DNA from: Pseudoalteromonas galatheae
GTDB lineage: Bacteria; Pseudomonadota; Gammaproteobacteria; Enterobacterales; Alteromonadaceae
DNA: 64,000 nucleotides
Reading direction: 5' to 3'
Assembly (NCBI RefSeq): GCF_005886105.2
Contig: NZ_PNCO02000001.1
Coordinates: 1 to 64,000 of the forward strand
Shown here: one piece after another, positions 18,848 to 27,905 of the stretch
How the letters are laid out: every line of letters starts with the position of its first letter
Numbering within the stretch: position 1 is the stretch's first letter
Program-made: the position numbers and the translations under genes
Notes under the pieces: model-generated
What the model was told of the DNA's origin: nothing
Seen by the model: only the letters and a program-made list of their open reading frames with translations
Databases searched by the model: none

Positions 18848-20176
18848 TTAGAGAATGAAGCGGCTTAAATCTTCATCCTGAACAAGCATGTCTAAATGCT
18901 GTTCAACGTAGGCGGCATCAATCGTCAAGGTATCACCGGCCTTTTCACTAGCATCGAATGAAATCTCTTCCATCAGCTTTTCCATCACAGTGTGAAGGCG
19001 ACGCGCACCGATGTTTTCAGTTTTCTCGTTGACCTGATATGCAGCTTCAGCCAGTTTGGTGATAGCGTCATCGGTAAAGTCGATAGTAACGTCTTCTGTT
19101 TTAAGTAGCGCTTGTTGCTGCTCTGTAAGAGATGCGTTTGGCTCAGTTAGAATACGTTTGAAATCACCCGCAGTTAGTGCTTCTAGTTCAACGCGAATAG
19201 GTAAACGACCTTGCAGTTCAGGGATTAAATCCGACGGCTTGGCCATTTGGAACGCACCTGACGCGATAAATAGAATGTGGTCGGTTTTTACCATACCGTG
19301 TTTAGTGTTAACGGTTGAACCTTCGATAAGTGGTAGTAAGTCGCGTTGTACACCTTCACGGCTAACATCTGGGCCAGAAGATTCTCCGCGCTTACAAATT
19401 TTATCGATTTCATCAATAAACACGATACCGTTTTGCTCAACTGACTCAATAGCTTGCTCTTTAAGCTCTTCTGGATTAACAAGCTTTGCAGCTTCTTCTT
19501 CAATCAATAGCTTAAGTGCTTCTTTAATTTTCAGCTTACGGTTCTTTTTCTTGTCACCCGACATGTTTTGGAACATGCTCTGTAGCTGGCTGGTCATTTC
19601 TTCCATACCAGGAGGAGACATGATCTCAACATGAGGCGCCGTTTCTGCGATGTCGATCTCAATTTCTTTGTCGTCTAACTGACCTTCACGTAGTTTCTTA
19701 CGAAATACTTGACGTGTTGACGAATTTTCATTTGGCTGAGACTCACCCCAAGCGTCTTTTGCTGGTGGCAAAAGTGCATCTAAAATGCGCTCTTCGGCGG
19801 CTTCTTCAGCGCGGAACTTGAACTTTTTGGTTTGTTGTTCACGGGTCAGTTTAAAAGACACTTCGACTAGGTCACGGATGATGGTTTCGACTTCTTTACC
19901 AACATAACCCACTTCGGTGAACTTAGTCGCTTCTACTTTGATAAATGGTGCGTTAGCAAGTTTTGCTAGACGGCGGGCAATTTCAGTTTTACCCACACCC
20001 GTTGGACCGATCATCAAAATATTCTTTGGTGTAACTTCTGCACGCAGCTCTTCATCAAGCTGCATACGACGCCAACGGTTGCGAAGTGCAATCGCGACGG
20101 CTTTTTTGGCTTTGTCCTGACCGATAATGTGTTGATCAAGCTCGTGCACAATCTCTCTTGGAGTCATAGCTGTCAT
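18848..20176 (-). CDS. hslU: HslU, ATPase subunit of HslUV protease
   Basis: AAA+ unfoldase of 442 residues that feeds substrates to HslV in the cytoplasm. Visible motifs are the family start [16 protein letters not shown], Walker [12 protein letters not shown], pore loop GYVGKEVE, the charged I-domain (about 105-240), Walker [10 protein letters not shown] and the sensor-2 end [14 protein letters not shown]. The C-terminus DLSRFIL is the tail that docks into HslV. It lies 11 bp after hslV. Confidence 0.97.
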   Translation of the reverse strand: MTAMTPREIVHELDQHIIGQDKAKKAVAIALRNRWRRMQLDEELRAEVTPKNILMIGPTGVGKTEIARRLAKLANAPFIKVEATKFTEVGYVGKEVETIIRDLVEVSFKLTREQQTKKFKFRAEEAAEERILDALLPPAKDAWGESQPNENSSTRQVFRKKLREGQLDDKEIEIDIAETAPHVEIMSPPGMEEMTSQLQSMFQNMSGDKKKNRKLKIKEALKLLIEEEAAKLVNPEELKEQAIESVEQNGIVFIDEIDKICKRGESSGPDVSREGVQRDLLPLIEGSTVNTKHGMVKTDHILFIASGAFQMAKPSDLIPELQGRLPIRVELEALTAGDFKRILTEPNASLTEQQQALLKTEDVTIDFTDDAITKLAEAAYQVNEKTENIGARRLHTVMEKLMEEISFDASEKAGDTLTIDAAYVEQHLDMLVQDEDLSRFIL

Positions 20177-20187
20177 GACGAGTCCTA

Positions 20188-20706
20188 TTACAATTCTTCG
20201 ATAGTTTGGAAATTATTGGTAAATACGCAGATATCGCCAGCGATCTTCAGGCTCTTTTCCACGATTTCTTTCGCACTTAAGTCGGTATTTTCAAGTAGTG
20301 CGGTTGCAGCTGCCTGTGCGAAGTTACCACCACTGCCGATAGCAATAAGGTCATGCTCTGGCTGCACCACATCGCCGTTACCTGTGATGATAAGTGAGGC
20401 GGTTTCATCGGCTACCGCAAGTAGGGCTTCAAGCCTTCTTAATGCTCTGTCGGTACGCCAGTCTTTTGCCATTTCTACGGCTGCTTTAGTGAGATGGCCT
20501 TGGTGCATCTCAAGCTTTGCTTCAAAGCGTTCAAATAATGTAAATGCATCAGCTGTACCGCCAGCAAAACCTGCCAGTACTTTACCATTGTATAGACGAC
20601 GTACTTTACGTGCGTTGCCTTTCATAACTGTGTTACCAAGCGAAACTTGGCCATCACCGCCGATAACCACTTTGTCATCGCGACGAACACTAACGATGGT
20701 AGTCAT
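20188..20706 (-). CDS. hslV: HslV, peptidase subunit of HslUV protease
   Basis: Proteasome-like threonine peptidase of 172 residues. The mature N-terminal threonine is T2 of [20 protein letters not shown], with the conserved lysine in [33 protein letters not shown] gives a good ribosome site. A heat-shock-type promoter lies about 50 bp upstream. First gene of hslVU. Confidence 0.97.
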   Translation of the reverse strand: MTTIVSVRRDDKVVIGGDGQVSLGNTVMKGNARKVRRLYNGKVLAGFAGGTADAFTLFERFEAKLEMHQGHLTKAAVEMAKDWRTDRALRRLEALLAVADETASLIITGNGDVVQPEHDLIAIGSGGNFAQAAATALLENTDLSAKEIVEKSLKIAGDICVFTNNFQTIEEL

Positions 20707-20755
20707 AGTAATCCTTATTTGGGCCTGTGCCCGTGTAGCTCTAGATTAGTAGGAA

Positions 20756-20781
20756 ATATGGGTAGACTTATAAAAATCAAG
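20756..20781 (-). promoter_or_regulatory. sigma-32-type heat-shock promoter for hslVU
   Basis: On the minus strand CTTGAT (20776-20781) and CCCATAT (20756-20762) are separated by 13 bp. This is a close match to the sigma-32 pattern CTTGAA ... CCCATnT. The -35 element overlaps the stop codon of the upstream ftsN gene. Heat-shock control of hslVU is known in E. coli. Confidence 0.65.
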
Positions 20782-21307
20782 TCCAGCCCCAAATCCCGCA
20801 GCCAAATATCCCAACACGCTGCAACTTGTTTTTATCGCTCTCGGCTAAACGTTTGGTATCGTAGGGACCAAGACGGACACGATACCAGACACCGTTACTC
20901 CCTTCGGTACGGCGGATCTCCGCGATTAATCCAGCAAACGCAACTTTGGCTTTCATAGCTTCGGCTTGGCTATGGGTTCTAAATGAACCACACTGCATTT
21001 GATAGGGACCTTTGCTCTCGATCTCTTTAACTTCGACCTTGATTTCATGATTTTTAATTTCTTCAATAAACTCAGGTGGGCGAGGCTTTGGTTTAATAAC
21101 CTTTTGCTCGGCAACTGGGTGCGGATTTTTGGCTTGCTCTACTTCTTTAGGATCGGCATTGGTTTTTATAAACCAAAGACCGTAGGCAAACCCACCGATC
21201 AGTAGAAATGCAAAAATAGCAGCAATAACAGGAAATTTCGCCGACTTTTCTGCCTTGTCTTTCCCCTTGCCTTTAGGTTTCTTATTGATGTAATCGTGCT
21301 GTGCCAT
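20777..21307 (-). CDS. ftsN: cell division protein FtsN-like, SPOR domain
   Basis: A 176-residue bitopic protein. It has a cytoplasmic basic start (about 1-23), one transmembrane helix (about 26-47, FPVIAAIFAFLLIGGFAYGLWF), a proline/lysine-rich periplasmic linker, and a C-terminal SPOR domain (about 98-176) with MQCGSFRTHSQAEAMKAKVA and WYRVRLGPY. SPOR domains bind denuded septal peptidoglycan. The position between priA and hslV matches ftsN in enterobacteria. It is much shorter than E. coli FtsN (319), with a reduced linker. Identity rests mainly on gene order. Confidence 0.87.
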   Translation of the reverse strand: MAQHDYINKKPKGKGKDKAEKSAKFPVIAAIFAFLLIGGFAYGLWFIKTNADPKEVEQAKNPHPVAEQKVIKPKPRPPEFIEEIKNHEIKVEVKEIESKGPYQMQCGSFRTHSQAEAMKAKVAFAGLIAEIRRTEGSNGVWYRVRLGPYDTKRLAESDKNKLQRVGIFGCGIWGWT

Positions 21308-21320
21308 AGGTTATTTGATT

Positions 21321-23492
21321 TTAATAGCTATCCATTGGATCAACATCTATGCTCCAGCGTACTCGATTGGCAGACTCATGCGTAGCGATATAGCGCGCGA
21401 GTTGCGAAAGGTAGTCCCGCAGCACAGTGCGTTGTTGTGCGTGTATATGTAATTGATATCTGAACTTTCCAGCTATTCGTTCAAGTGGTGCTGGAATTGG
21501 ACCCAGCAATTGTATACCAGGATAGGGGGTAGCTGGAACCAAATCCGACAAAAAGCGCAATACTGTATTTATATTTGTTGCTTCGGCGCGGATGATAGCT
21601 AAGTGTGCGAAGGGGGGAAGCATAGCTTCTTCACGCTCTTGTAAGGCATATCGCGCGAAGTCGCCATAACCATTATTGATTAAATCTTGCAATAATGGAT
21701 GTTCTGGAAAATGCGTTTGCAATAACACGGTTCCCGCTTCACCGGCGCGTCCGGCTCTTCCAGCAACTTGCGTAATAAGCTGCGCCATTTGCTCGGTTGC
21801 TCTAAAGTCGCAAGAGTAAAGTCCTGAGTCCACATCTAAGATAATAACAAGACTGACATCGGCAAAGTGGTGGCCCTTGGCAAGCATTTGAGTGCCGACC
21901 AGAATTCGCGCGCCACCTTGATTAATTTCTTCAAGGGCGCTTTCAAGGCTGCCCTTACGGCGCGTAGAATCTCGGTCAATGCGAGTAACGGGAATATCAT
22001 CGAAGCGTTCGCTTAAAAAGCCTTCGAGTTGTTCTGTACCAAGCCCTGTGGGCATGATTTGGGTGCTGCCGCAATCTGGACACTGTCGCGGTACAAAGTC
22101 CTGCTCACCACAATGATGGCATACCAAGCGGTTCATGTTTTTATGGTATGTGGCGCTGGTTGAGCAATGTTTACAGGTATTAAGCCATCCGCATTCGTGA
22201 CACATCAATGTGGGTGCAAACCCCCGACGATTTAGAAACACCATAACCTGCTTACCGCGAGCGAGTGTTTTTTCCATCCAATGTAAACTCATTGGTGAAA
22301 ACCCGCCTTGTTCTGGCTGACCTTTCATGTCTACAAGGTGAAATTGGTTATCGTGCTGGGTCTGCGCTCGTTTACTCAATGTGACGAGTTGATATTTGTT
22401 GGTAATGGCTTTGTGTAATGTTTCTAATGCCGGTGTTGCTGTTCCCAAAAGCAAGGGGCAGTGTGCCTGATGCGCTCGAAATGCAGCGAGATCTCTGGCG
22501 TGATAGCGCAGGCCTTCTTGCTGTTTGAACGAGTTGTCGTGCTCTTCGTCAACGATGATCATGCCGAGATTTTGAAATGGCAAAAAAATGGCCGAGCGAG
22601 TACCGATGACCAAAGCGCTCAGACCCTTTTCGGCGCGACGCCAAGTATGTAGGCGTTCGTTATCGGTTAGGTTTGAATGCCATAAATCAATGGGCAGGTT
22701 ATTAAAGCGTTTTTTGAAGCGGTTGACCGTTTGTGGTGTGAGCCCAATTTCAGGCACCAAGATCAGTGCTTGTTTACCCGCTTTTATTATGTTTTCAAGG
22801 CTCTGTAAGTAGACTTCGGTTTTACCACTTCCTGTTACACCTTCGATTAAAAAGGTACGGTAACCGACTTGTGCATTAACGGCGCTACAAATAGTCGCTT
22901 GCTGGTCGTTTAGGCGTGGCTTTTCGCCTAGCTGTAATTCGTTTTGCGACCAATCACTATCATGCTCAATAGATTGTGAGATAAGCGCTTTTTCTTCCAA
23001 TGCTTTAATTGTTTGGCTAGCAAATCCGAGCGCTTTGAGTTCACTTAACTTTATTGCACCACCTTCATATAATTGAGAAAGCAGTGCTTGTTGCTTTTTG
23101 GCTCGCAGTGTTGGTAGTTTCTGCCCTTTTTCCGTTAATCTGACGATAGGGATCTGAGTTTTGTCTGGGCTTCCACCATCTCTGAGTACTGCCGGTAGTG
23201 CTGTGAATAAGGTATCGCCAATTGGATGACAGTAATACTGGGAGACAAAGTGTAAAAAGCTAAGTTGTGCTTGATTAAAGACAGGGTGCTCGTCCAACAC
23301 CTCAATAATTTGCTTGAGTTTTTCTTTTGGTACATCAGTGTCGTCTTTTTTTACAAGCGCAATTGCAGTGCAGCGACGGTTGGCGAAATTGACGGTGACT
23401 CTCATTCCTGCTTCAACTTGCATGGTTGGTGCTAGCAAATAGTCGAATGTTCGGTGCAGTGGCAGCTTTAAAGCTACTTCAAGAATGAGCAT
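21321..23492 (-). CDS. priA: primosomal protein N', replication restart helicase
   Basis: Superfamily 2 DNA helicase of 723 residues that reloads the replisome at stalled forks. It shows Walker A GVTGSGKTEVYL, DEEHD, and a zinc-binding stretch with eight cysteines (CHECGW, CKHC, CHHCG, CPDCGS), then GLGTEQLEGFL and QVAGRAGRAG of the helicase core. Length is normal. It is divergent from rpmE, as in E. coli, and 13 bp upstream of ftsN, with which it is probably co-transcribed. Confidence 0.96.
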   Translation of the reverse strand: MLILEVALKLPLHRTFDYLLAPTMQVEAGMRVTVNFANRRCTAIALVKKDDTDVPKEKLKQIIEVLDEHPVFNQAQLSFLHFVSQYYCHPIGDTLFTALPAVLRDGGSPDKTQIPIVRLTEKGQKLPTLRAKKQQALLSQLYEGGAIKLSELKALGFASQTIKALEEKALISQSIEHDSDWSQNELQLGEKPRLNDQQATICSAVNAQVGYRTFLIEGVTGSGKTEVYLQSLENIIKAGKQALILVPEIGLTPQTVNRFKKRFNNLPIDLWHSNLTDNERLHTWRRAEKGLSALVIGTRSAIFLPFQNLGMIIVDEEHDNSFKQQEGLRYHARDLAAFRAHQAHCPLLLGTATPALETLHKAITNKYQLVTLSKRAQTQHDNQFHLVDMKGQPEQGGFSPMSLHWMEKTLARGKQVMVFLNRRGFAPTLMCHECGWLNTCKHCSTSATYHKNMNRLVCHHCGEQDFVPRQCPDCGSTQIMPTGLGTEQLEGFLSERFDDIPVTRIDRDSTRRKGSLESALEEINQGGARILVGTQMLAKGHHFADVSLVIILDVDSGLYSCDFRATEQMAQLITQVAGRAGRAGEAGTVLLQTHFPEHPLLQDLINNGYGDFARYALQEREEAMLPPFAHLAIIRAEATNINTVLRFLSDLVPATPYPGIQLLGPIPAPLERIAGKFRYQLHIHAQQRTVLRDYLSQLARYIATHESANRVRWSIDVDPMDSY

Positions 23493-23706
23493 GTATTACA
23501 ATTCCATAAAGTGAGCGCAGTGACGAAGTATATACCTAAGGTGGTACGAATTGAAAACGTACTCAGAGGCGGTGATAAAAAACTCTGAAATATTGCTTGT
23601 AGATTGTTCAGTTAGGCACTAAAATACGCGTCCACATTTTTGTATAACTACGTATGGTGCCAGACTTCGGGTTTGGAGAGCGATACGGCCTTAACTAGAG
23701 GTTGCT

Positions 23707-23922
23707 ATGAAAGAAGGTATTCACCCTAATTACGAGACGATCACTGCATCGTGCTCTTGCGGTAACAAGTTCGAAACTCGTTCAACGCTATGTAAAGATA
23801 TTCACCTAGACGTATGTTCTGCATGTCACCCGTTCTACACTGGTAAGCAGAAGATCCTTGACACAGGTGGCCGAGTAGATCGCTTTAACAAGCGTTTCGG
23901 TGCACTTAGCAGCAAGAAGTAA
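23707..23922 (+). CDS. rpmE: 50S ribosomal protein L31, zinc-binding type
   Basis: A 71-residue ribosomal protein. Start MKEGIHPNY and the cysteines CSCGNKF and [13 protein letters not shown] mark the zinc-carrying (C+) form of L31. It is followed by the typical end [12 protein letters not shown]. Ribosome site AGAGG; own terminator. Confidence 0.97.
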   Translation: MKEGIHPNYETITASCSCGNKFETRSTLCKDIHLDVCSACHPFYTGKQKILDTGGRVDRFNKRFGALSSKK

Positions 23923-23943
23923 TCTTGTTGGTCTAGTCGAAAG

Positions 23944-23967
23944 AAGCACCTTAGGGTGCTTTTTTTG
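23944..23967 (+). terminator. rpmE terminator
   Basis: AAGCACC pairs with GGTGCTT across a short loop, followed by seven T, 22 bp after the rpmE stop. Confidence 0.88.
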
Positions 23968-24693
23968 TGCCTGTTTGAAAATACTTTCCCGATTTATACA
24001 TCCTATTCTGCGTCAACAGACAGATTGTCAGTCTTCCCGTCTCATTGTGCCTTTTATTCTTCTAAAATAAAAAACTTGCCAGTTTGGCAGCAAAACTTTA
24101 CTGATCTCTTGAGTAGAGTAAAAACTCTATTTAGTAGATAAATACTGAACATTTACGAACTTAAGTTGTGAAAATAATCAAAGCTCATATAGTAAATAGT
24201 ATCAGGTATGAGCACCCCATATAAAATAAAGTCACTATATTGCGATTAAAAGTAGGTATCTTGACGTTAAAATTAATTAAGTTGTTATTTTCTTATAGTT
24301 TTTATAATTGGTGTACATTTGTGCTAATTTTCTACATTTCGAGTTCGTTTTAGGGTTTTATTTTTTAAGTTTTAGCCATTTTATTTGTGAAATATTTCTT
24401 AAAATTGAGCTTATCTTCTCGGAAAAGTATAGAAAATACCGTGCTAGTGGATAGACCTGATTTTACTTGAATAATGAGCAAAACTCGGTATTGTGTGAAT
24501 ACGGTCGATTAACTATATGTCCTATTGACATACCACGACAGCAAAGCACATAGGCTTGTTGAGTGGTTGAATGTCGTCGCTCATATAGTTAATCGCACTG
24601 TGTGTTGCTCTAACCTGCCTGATAGGTTGCCAACATTCAGAATGCGAACGTTTACCACACTCTCACATTAACTTCGTAGGAAAATATCGCGCC
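23968..24693. other. long gene-free, AT-rich region before the malic enzyme gene
   Basis: About 725 bp with no credible gene; a short frame at 23956-24141 has no ribosome site and starts in the terminator. The middle (about 24130-24470) is clearly AT-rich. The proximal part holds a long hairpin (24506-24595) and a smaller one, AACCT...AGGTT, at 24612-24628. It probably contains the malic enzyme promoter and leader. Confidence 0.6.
24506..24595. repeat. 90-bp extended inverted repeat upstream of the malic enzyme gene
   Basis: A perfect 14-bp arm pair (CGATTAACTATATG at 24506-24519, CATATAGTTAATCG at 24582-24595) encloses further nested pairs. GACAT (24527) pairs with ATGTC (24571), ACCAC (24532) with GTGGT (24563), and AAGC (24544) with GCTT (24554). 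The result is a long stem with internal loops about 100 nt before the coding start. It could be an mRNA leader structure, a small RNA or a miniature mobile element remnant. Confidence 0.65.
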
Positions 24694-25935
24694 ATGACAG
24701 ATTTTCGTCAACAAGCTCTAGATTATCACGAGAAGCCCGTTCCAGGTAAAATCAGTGTTGAACTTACTAAACCTGCCGAGACCGTAAAAGACTTAGCACT
24801 TGCATACAGCCCTGGTGTTGCAGAGCCAGTACGTGAAATCGCGGCTGATCCGGCGAATGCATACCGTTACACGGGTAAAGGAAATATGGTTGCGGTGATC
24901 AGTAATGGTACGGCGATTCTTGGCTTGGGTAACTTAGGTCCTTTGGCGTCAAAGCCTGTCATGGAAGGTAAGGCGCTATTATTTAAGCGTTTTGCGGGCC
25001 TTGATTCAATCGATATTGAAGTTAAGCACAATACCACCGAAGACTTCATCAATACGGTGGCAAATATCGCAGACACGTTTGGCGGTATTAACCTTGAAGA
25101 TATTAAAGCGCCAGAGTGCTTTGAGATTGAGCGCGCGCTAATCGAGCGTTGTGACGTTCCTGTATTCCATGATGATCAGCACGGGACTGCAATTGTAACC
25201 GCTGCGGGTATGCTGAATGCGTTGGAAATCCAAGGTAAAGATATTCACGATGCGATTATTGTGTGTCTTGGCGCGGGTGCAGCCGCTATTGCTTGTATGG
25301 AATTATTGATCAAGTGCGGCGCTCAACGTGAGCACATCTATATGCTGGACAGAAAAGGCGTGATCCATACTCGCCGTGATGACCTAAATGAATACAAAGA
25401 GTTGTTTGCAAACAACACGGATAAGCGTACCTTACAAGACGTGATTGCAGATGCGGACGTATTTGTTGGTGTTTCTGGCCCAGATTTACTTTCTGCTGAA
25501 GATCTAAAGTTAATGGCTGACAAGCCTGTGGTATTTGCTTGTTCTAACCCAGATCCAGAGATCAGCCCTGAAGTTGCACACGGTGCACGTAATGATTTGA
25601 TCATGGCGACTGGTCGCTCGGACTATCCAAACCAAGTAAATAACGTGCTGTGTTTCCCGTTTATCTTCCGTGGTGCGCTTGATGTACGTGCAACTGCTAT
25701 CAATGACGAGATGAAGATTGCAGCGGTTGAAGCAATTAGAACGATTGCTAAAGAGCCTGTGCCTGCTGAAGTGTTAAAAGCGGCTGACGTGGATAGCCTT
25801 GAGTTTGGTTCTGAGTATATTATTCCAAAACCAATGGACCCGCGTTTGTTACCTCGTATTGCAAAAGCGGTAGCGGCAGCTGCAATTGAATCAGGCGTAG
25901 CACAAATCGACATGCCAGCTGGATATATGGAATAA
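24694..25935 (+). CDS. malic enzyme, short (single-domain) form
   Basis: Converts malate to pyruvate and CO2 with NAD(P). The 413 residues hold the family parts AYSPGVAEPVREI, VISNGTAILGLGNLGP, the catalytic-lysine region VMEGKALLFKRFAG, FHDDQHGTAIVTAAG and the nucleotide loop CLGAGAAAIACMEL. It lacks the C-terminal phosphotransacetylase-like domain of E. coli MaeB (759 residues), so it is the short bacterial form. Coenzyme preference is not decided. Single gene with long structured upstream region and strong terminator. Confidence 0.93.
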   Translation: MTDFRQQALDYHEKPVPGKISVELTKPAETVKDLALAYSPGVAEPVREIAADPANAYRYTGKGNMVAVISNGTAILGLGNLGPLASKPVMEGKALLFKRFAGLDSIDIEVKHNTTEDFINTVANIADTFGGINLEDIKAPECFEIERALIERCDVPVFHDDQHGTAIVTAAGMLNALEIQGKDIHDAIIVCLGAGAAAIACMELLIKCGAQREHIYMLDRKGVIHTRRDDLNEYKELFANNTDKRTLQDVIADADVFVGVSGPDLLSAEDLKLMADKPVVFACSNPDPEISPEVAHGARNDLIMATGRSDYPNQVNNVLCFPFIFRGALDVRATAINDEMKIAAVEAIRTIAKEPVPAEVLKAADVDSLEFGSEYIIPKPMDPRLLPRIAKAVAAAAIESGVAQIDMPAGYME

Positions 25936-25957
25936 TACCAATGGTATTATCCAAATG

Positions 25958-25984
25958 AAAAAAGCCTCGGTCGAGGCTTTTTTT
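25958..25984 (+). terminator. malic enzyme gene terminator
   Basis: AAAAAAGCCTCG pairs perfectly with CGAGGCTTTTTT across a 2-nt loop. A small dyad AATACCA-A-TGGTATT lies just before it. The hairpin may also serve metJ on the other strand. Confidence 0.88.
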
Positions 25985-26015
25985 GTGTCTGTATCCCAGC
26001 GCGAGAGAGTTTTTA

Positions 26016-26336
26016 TCACTCTTCGTTTATTTCTGGGATCTCCAAGCCACGTTCTTCCATTATTTGTCTTACCTCTAACGGAATACGCTCTGGATTATCT
26101 TTTCTCAAGTCTTCATCGCTCGGCAGTGGCTGACCTGTGAAGGCATGTAGAAACGCCTCACATAAAAGCTCACTGTTCGTGGCATGACGTAAGTTATTCA
26201 CTTGGCGACGTGTACGCTCATCAGTTAGCACTTTGAGTACATTCAGAGGTATGCTCACCGTGATCTTTTTTACTTGCTCTGCTTTCTTACCGTGTTCTGC
26301 ATATGGGTGAATATACTCACCGTTCCATTTTGCCAT
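26016..26336 (-). CDS. metJ: methionine repressor MetJ
   Basis: Ribbon-helix-helix repressor of 106 residues using S-adenosylmethionine as co-repressor. It is nearly colinear with E. coli Met[21 protein letters not shown], the DNA-contacting strand [15 protein letters not shown], and the [27 protein letters not shown] core. Divergent from metB, whose promoter region carries a met box array. Confidence 0.97.
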   Translation of the reverse strand: MAKWNGEYIHPYAEHGKKAEQVKKITVSIPLNVLKVLTDERTRRQVNNLRHATNSELLCEAFLHAFTGQPLPSDEDLRKDNPERIPLEVRQIMEERGLEIPEINEE

Positions 26337-26680
26337 AATTGTGTACTTGCCTCAGTTACATCAATGCCAATATGACTGGGTTCTGGTCTACATTATTCAC
26401 CAACCGCATGAATATAGGAATAACCTTACAAACGAAAGATAAATCCCAAACTCAAATAGATGAATAAACTAATCCGCCATAGCGAGATAGAAGAATCTCT
26501 GCCATAGTTTTCAATAACTCAGTCGTATTAGCAACGCCTAGAGTGGCGAAATTTTATCGGTTTAAAAAAGATAGTCAAATACTAGTTATTTAGCCATTTA
26601 GCGGTATAAATGTTTTGACTTCTAGTTTCTGTTGCTCTAACCTTTTAGACGTCTAAACATCCAACTATCTAGGTGACCTT
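26337..26680. promoter_or_regulatory. metJ-metB divergent control region
   Basis: This 344-bp gap holds no gene. A MetJ operator is clear on the metB side (26647-26670). No second perfect met box was found near metJ, though imperfect AGATAGAA/GAATCTCT repeats at about 26484-26499 could be weak boxes. Confidence 0.6.
26647..26670 (+). promoter_or_regulatory. MetJ operator (met boxes) before metB
   Basis: A perfect met box AGACGTCT at 26647-26654 is followed without gap by two weaker 8-bp boxes (AAACATCC, AACTATCT). MetJ binds tandem 8-bp boxes cooperatively. The array ends 10 bp before the metB ATG. Confidence 0.8.
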
Positions 26681-27901
26681 ATGAGTCAAGTTAACAAATC
26701 GACGGTTGCAGTGCGTCACGGTATAGAAGCTGATAAAGCACATGGGGCAGTAGTGCCACCGCTTTACCTTTCTACCACCTATTCTTTTGCCGATTTTGAT
26801 ACCAAACGCGACTACGATTATGGCCGCAGTGGTAACTTTAATCGTGATGTGCTGGCACAGGCACTTACCGAACTTGAAGGCGGTGCTCGTGGCATTATTA
26901 CCGCGACTGGCATGGCTGCCGTTCACCTAGTAACGCAACTGCTTAACCATGACGATACGCTGGTTATTCCACATGACTGTTATGGTGGTAGCTATCGCTT
27001 GTTTACATCGCTTGCAAAGCGTGGATTGCTCAAATTAGCCGTCTTGGATCTTACGCAATCAGAAAGTCTTGCACAGCTGCAGCAGATCAAACCTAAATTA
27101 GTTTGGATTGAAACACCAAGTAACCCAATATTAAGGCTCACGGATATAGAAGCTGTCGTAAACGCAGCGCGTTCCGTAGGGGCTTTGGTTGCCGCTGACA
27201 ACACCTTCTTGTCTCCTGCACTACAAAACCCTATTGCTTTTGGCGTGGATGTTGTCGTGCATTCAACCACTAAATATATCAATGGTCATTCTGATGTCGT
27301 GGGGGGCGCGGTGATCGCGCGTACACAGGAGTTGGGTGATGAGTTAGCTTGGTGGGCGAATAATATCGGTATTACCGGCGCGCCTTTTGATAGTTACCTT
27401 ACCCTACGTGGACTGCGCACTTTAAACGTGCGTTTACGCCAGCATCAAGAAAATGCTCAGCTTATTGCGGAGTATTTAGAAAAGTCGCCGTATGTTAGCC
27501 AAGTTTATTACCCTGGCCTTGAGTCGCATCCTCAACACGAACTTGCGAAAAAACAACAGCTCGGCTTTGGTGGCATGGTGAGCTTTGATATCAAAGGCGA
27601 TCTGCAAACATCAGCGAAGTTTTTAACGTCTCTAACGCACTTTTCATTGGCAGAATCTTTAGGTGGGGTTGAGAGTCTTATTTGCCATCCAGCGACGATG
27701 ACACACGCAGGTATGGATCCGCAAGCACGTTTAGAAGCGGGAGTGGGAGACACGTTAATTCGTATTTCTGTGGGCATTGAAGATGCACAGGATCTCATTG
27801 CAGATCTGGAATCAGGATTTGCATGTATTGATGAAAGTCAGGCGAGTGATGATGCTAAGTCATTCAAATTAACGCCTGCGCATACAGTAGCGTTGTGGTG
27901 A
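26681..27901 (+). CDS. metB: cystathionine gamma-synthase
   Basis: PLP enzyme of 406 residues joining O-succinyl- (or acetyl-) homoserine and cysteine to cystathionine. Motifs include VPPLYLSTTYSF, the SGMAA-like ITATGMAAVHLV, and the PLP lysine in VVHSTTKYINGHSDVVGGA. Cys/Met metabolism family members are hard to separate, but the position between a MetJ operator and metL strongly favours MetB. It ends 4 bp before metL. Confidence 0.95.
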   Translation: MSQVNKSTVAVRHGIEADKAHGAVVPPLYLSTTYSFADFDTKRDYDYGRSGNFNRDVLAQALTELEGGARGIITATGMAAVHLVTQLLNHDDTLVIPHDCYGGSYRLFTSLAKRGLLKLAVLDLTQSESLAQLQQIKPKLVWIETPSNPILRLTDIEAVVNAARSVGALVAADNTFLSPALQNPIAFGVDVVVHSTTKYINGHSDVVGGAVIARTQELGDELAWWANNIGITGAPFDSYLTLRGLRTLNVRLRQHQENAQLIAEYLEKSPYVSQVYYPGLESHPQHELAKKQQLGFGGMVSFDIKGDLQTSAKFLTSLTHFSLAESLGGVESLICHPATMTHAGMDPQARLEAGVGDTLIRISVGIEDAQDLIADLESGFACIDESQASDDAKSFKLTPAHTVALW

Positions 27902-27905
27902 GTAA

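Noticed and set aside
19056..19634. 192-residue frame opposite hslU
   Set aside because: Antisense shadow of a strongly conserved gene; Ser-rich translation typical of a reverse frame.
20129..20749. 206-residue frame opposite hslV
   Set aside because: Antisense shadow of hslV and its promoter region.
23956..24141. 61-residue frame after rpmE
   Set aside because: Starts inside the rpmE terminator and has no ribosome site or family likeness.
24506..24595. Insertion sequence or MITE as firm call for the long inverted repeat
   Set aside because: No target-site duplication or second copy was seen, so only a structured repeat is claimed.
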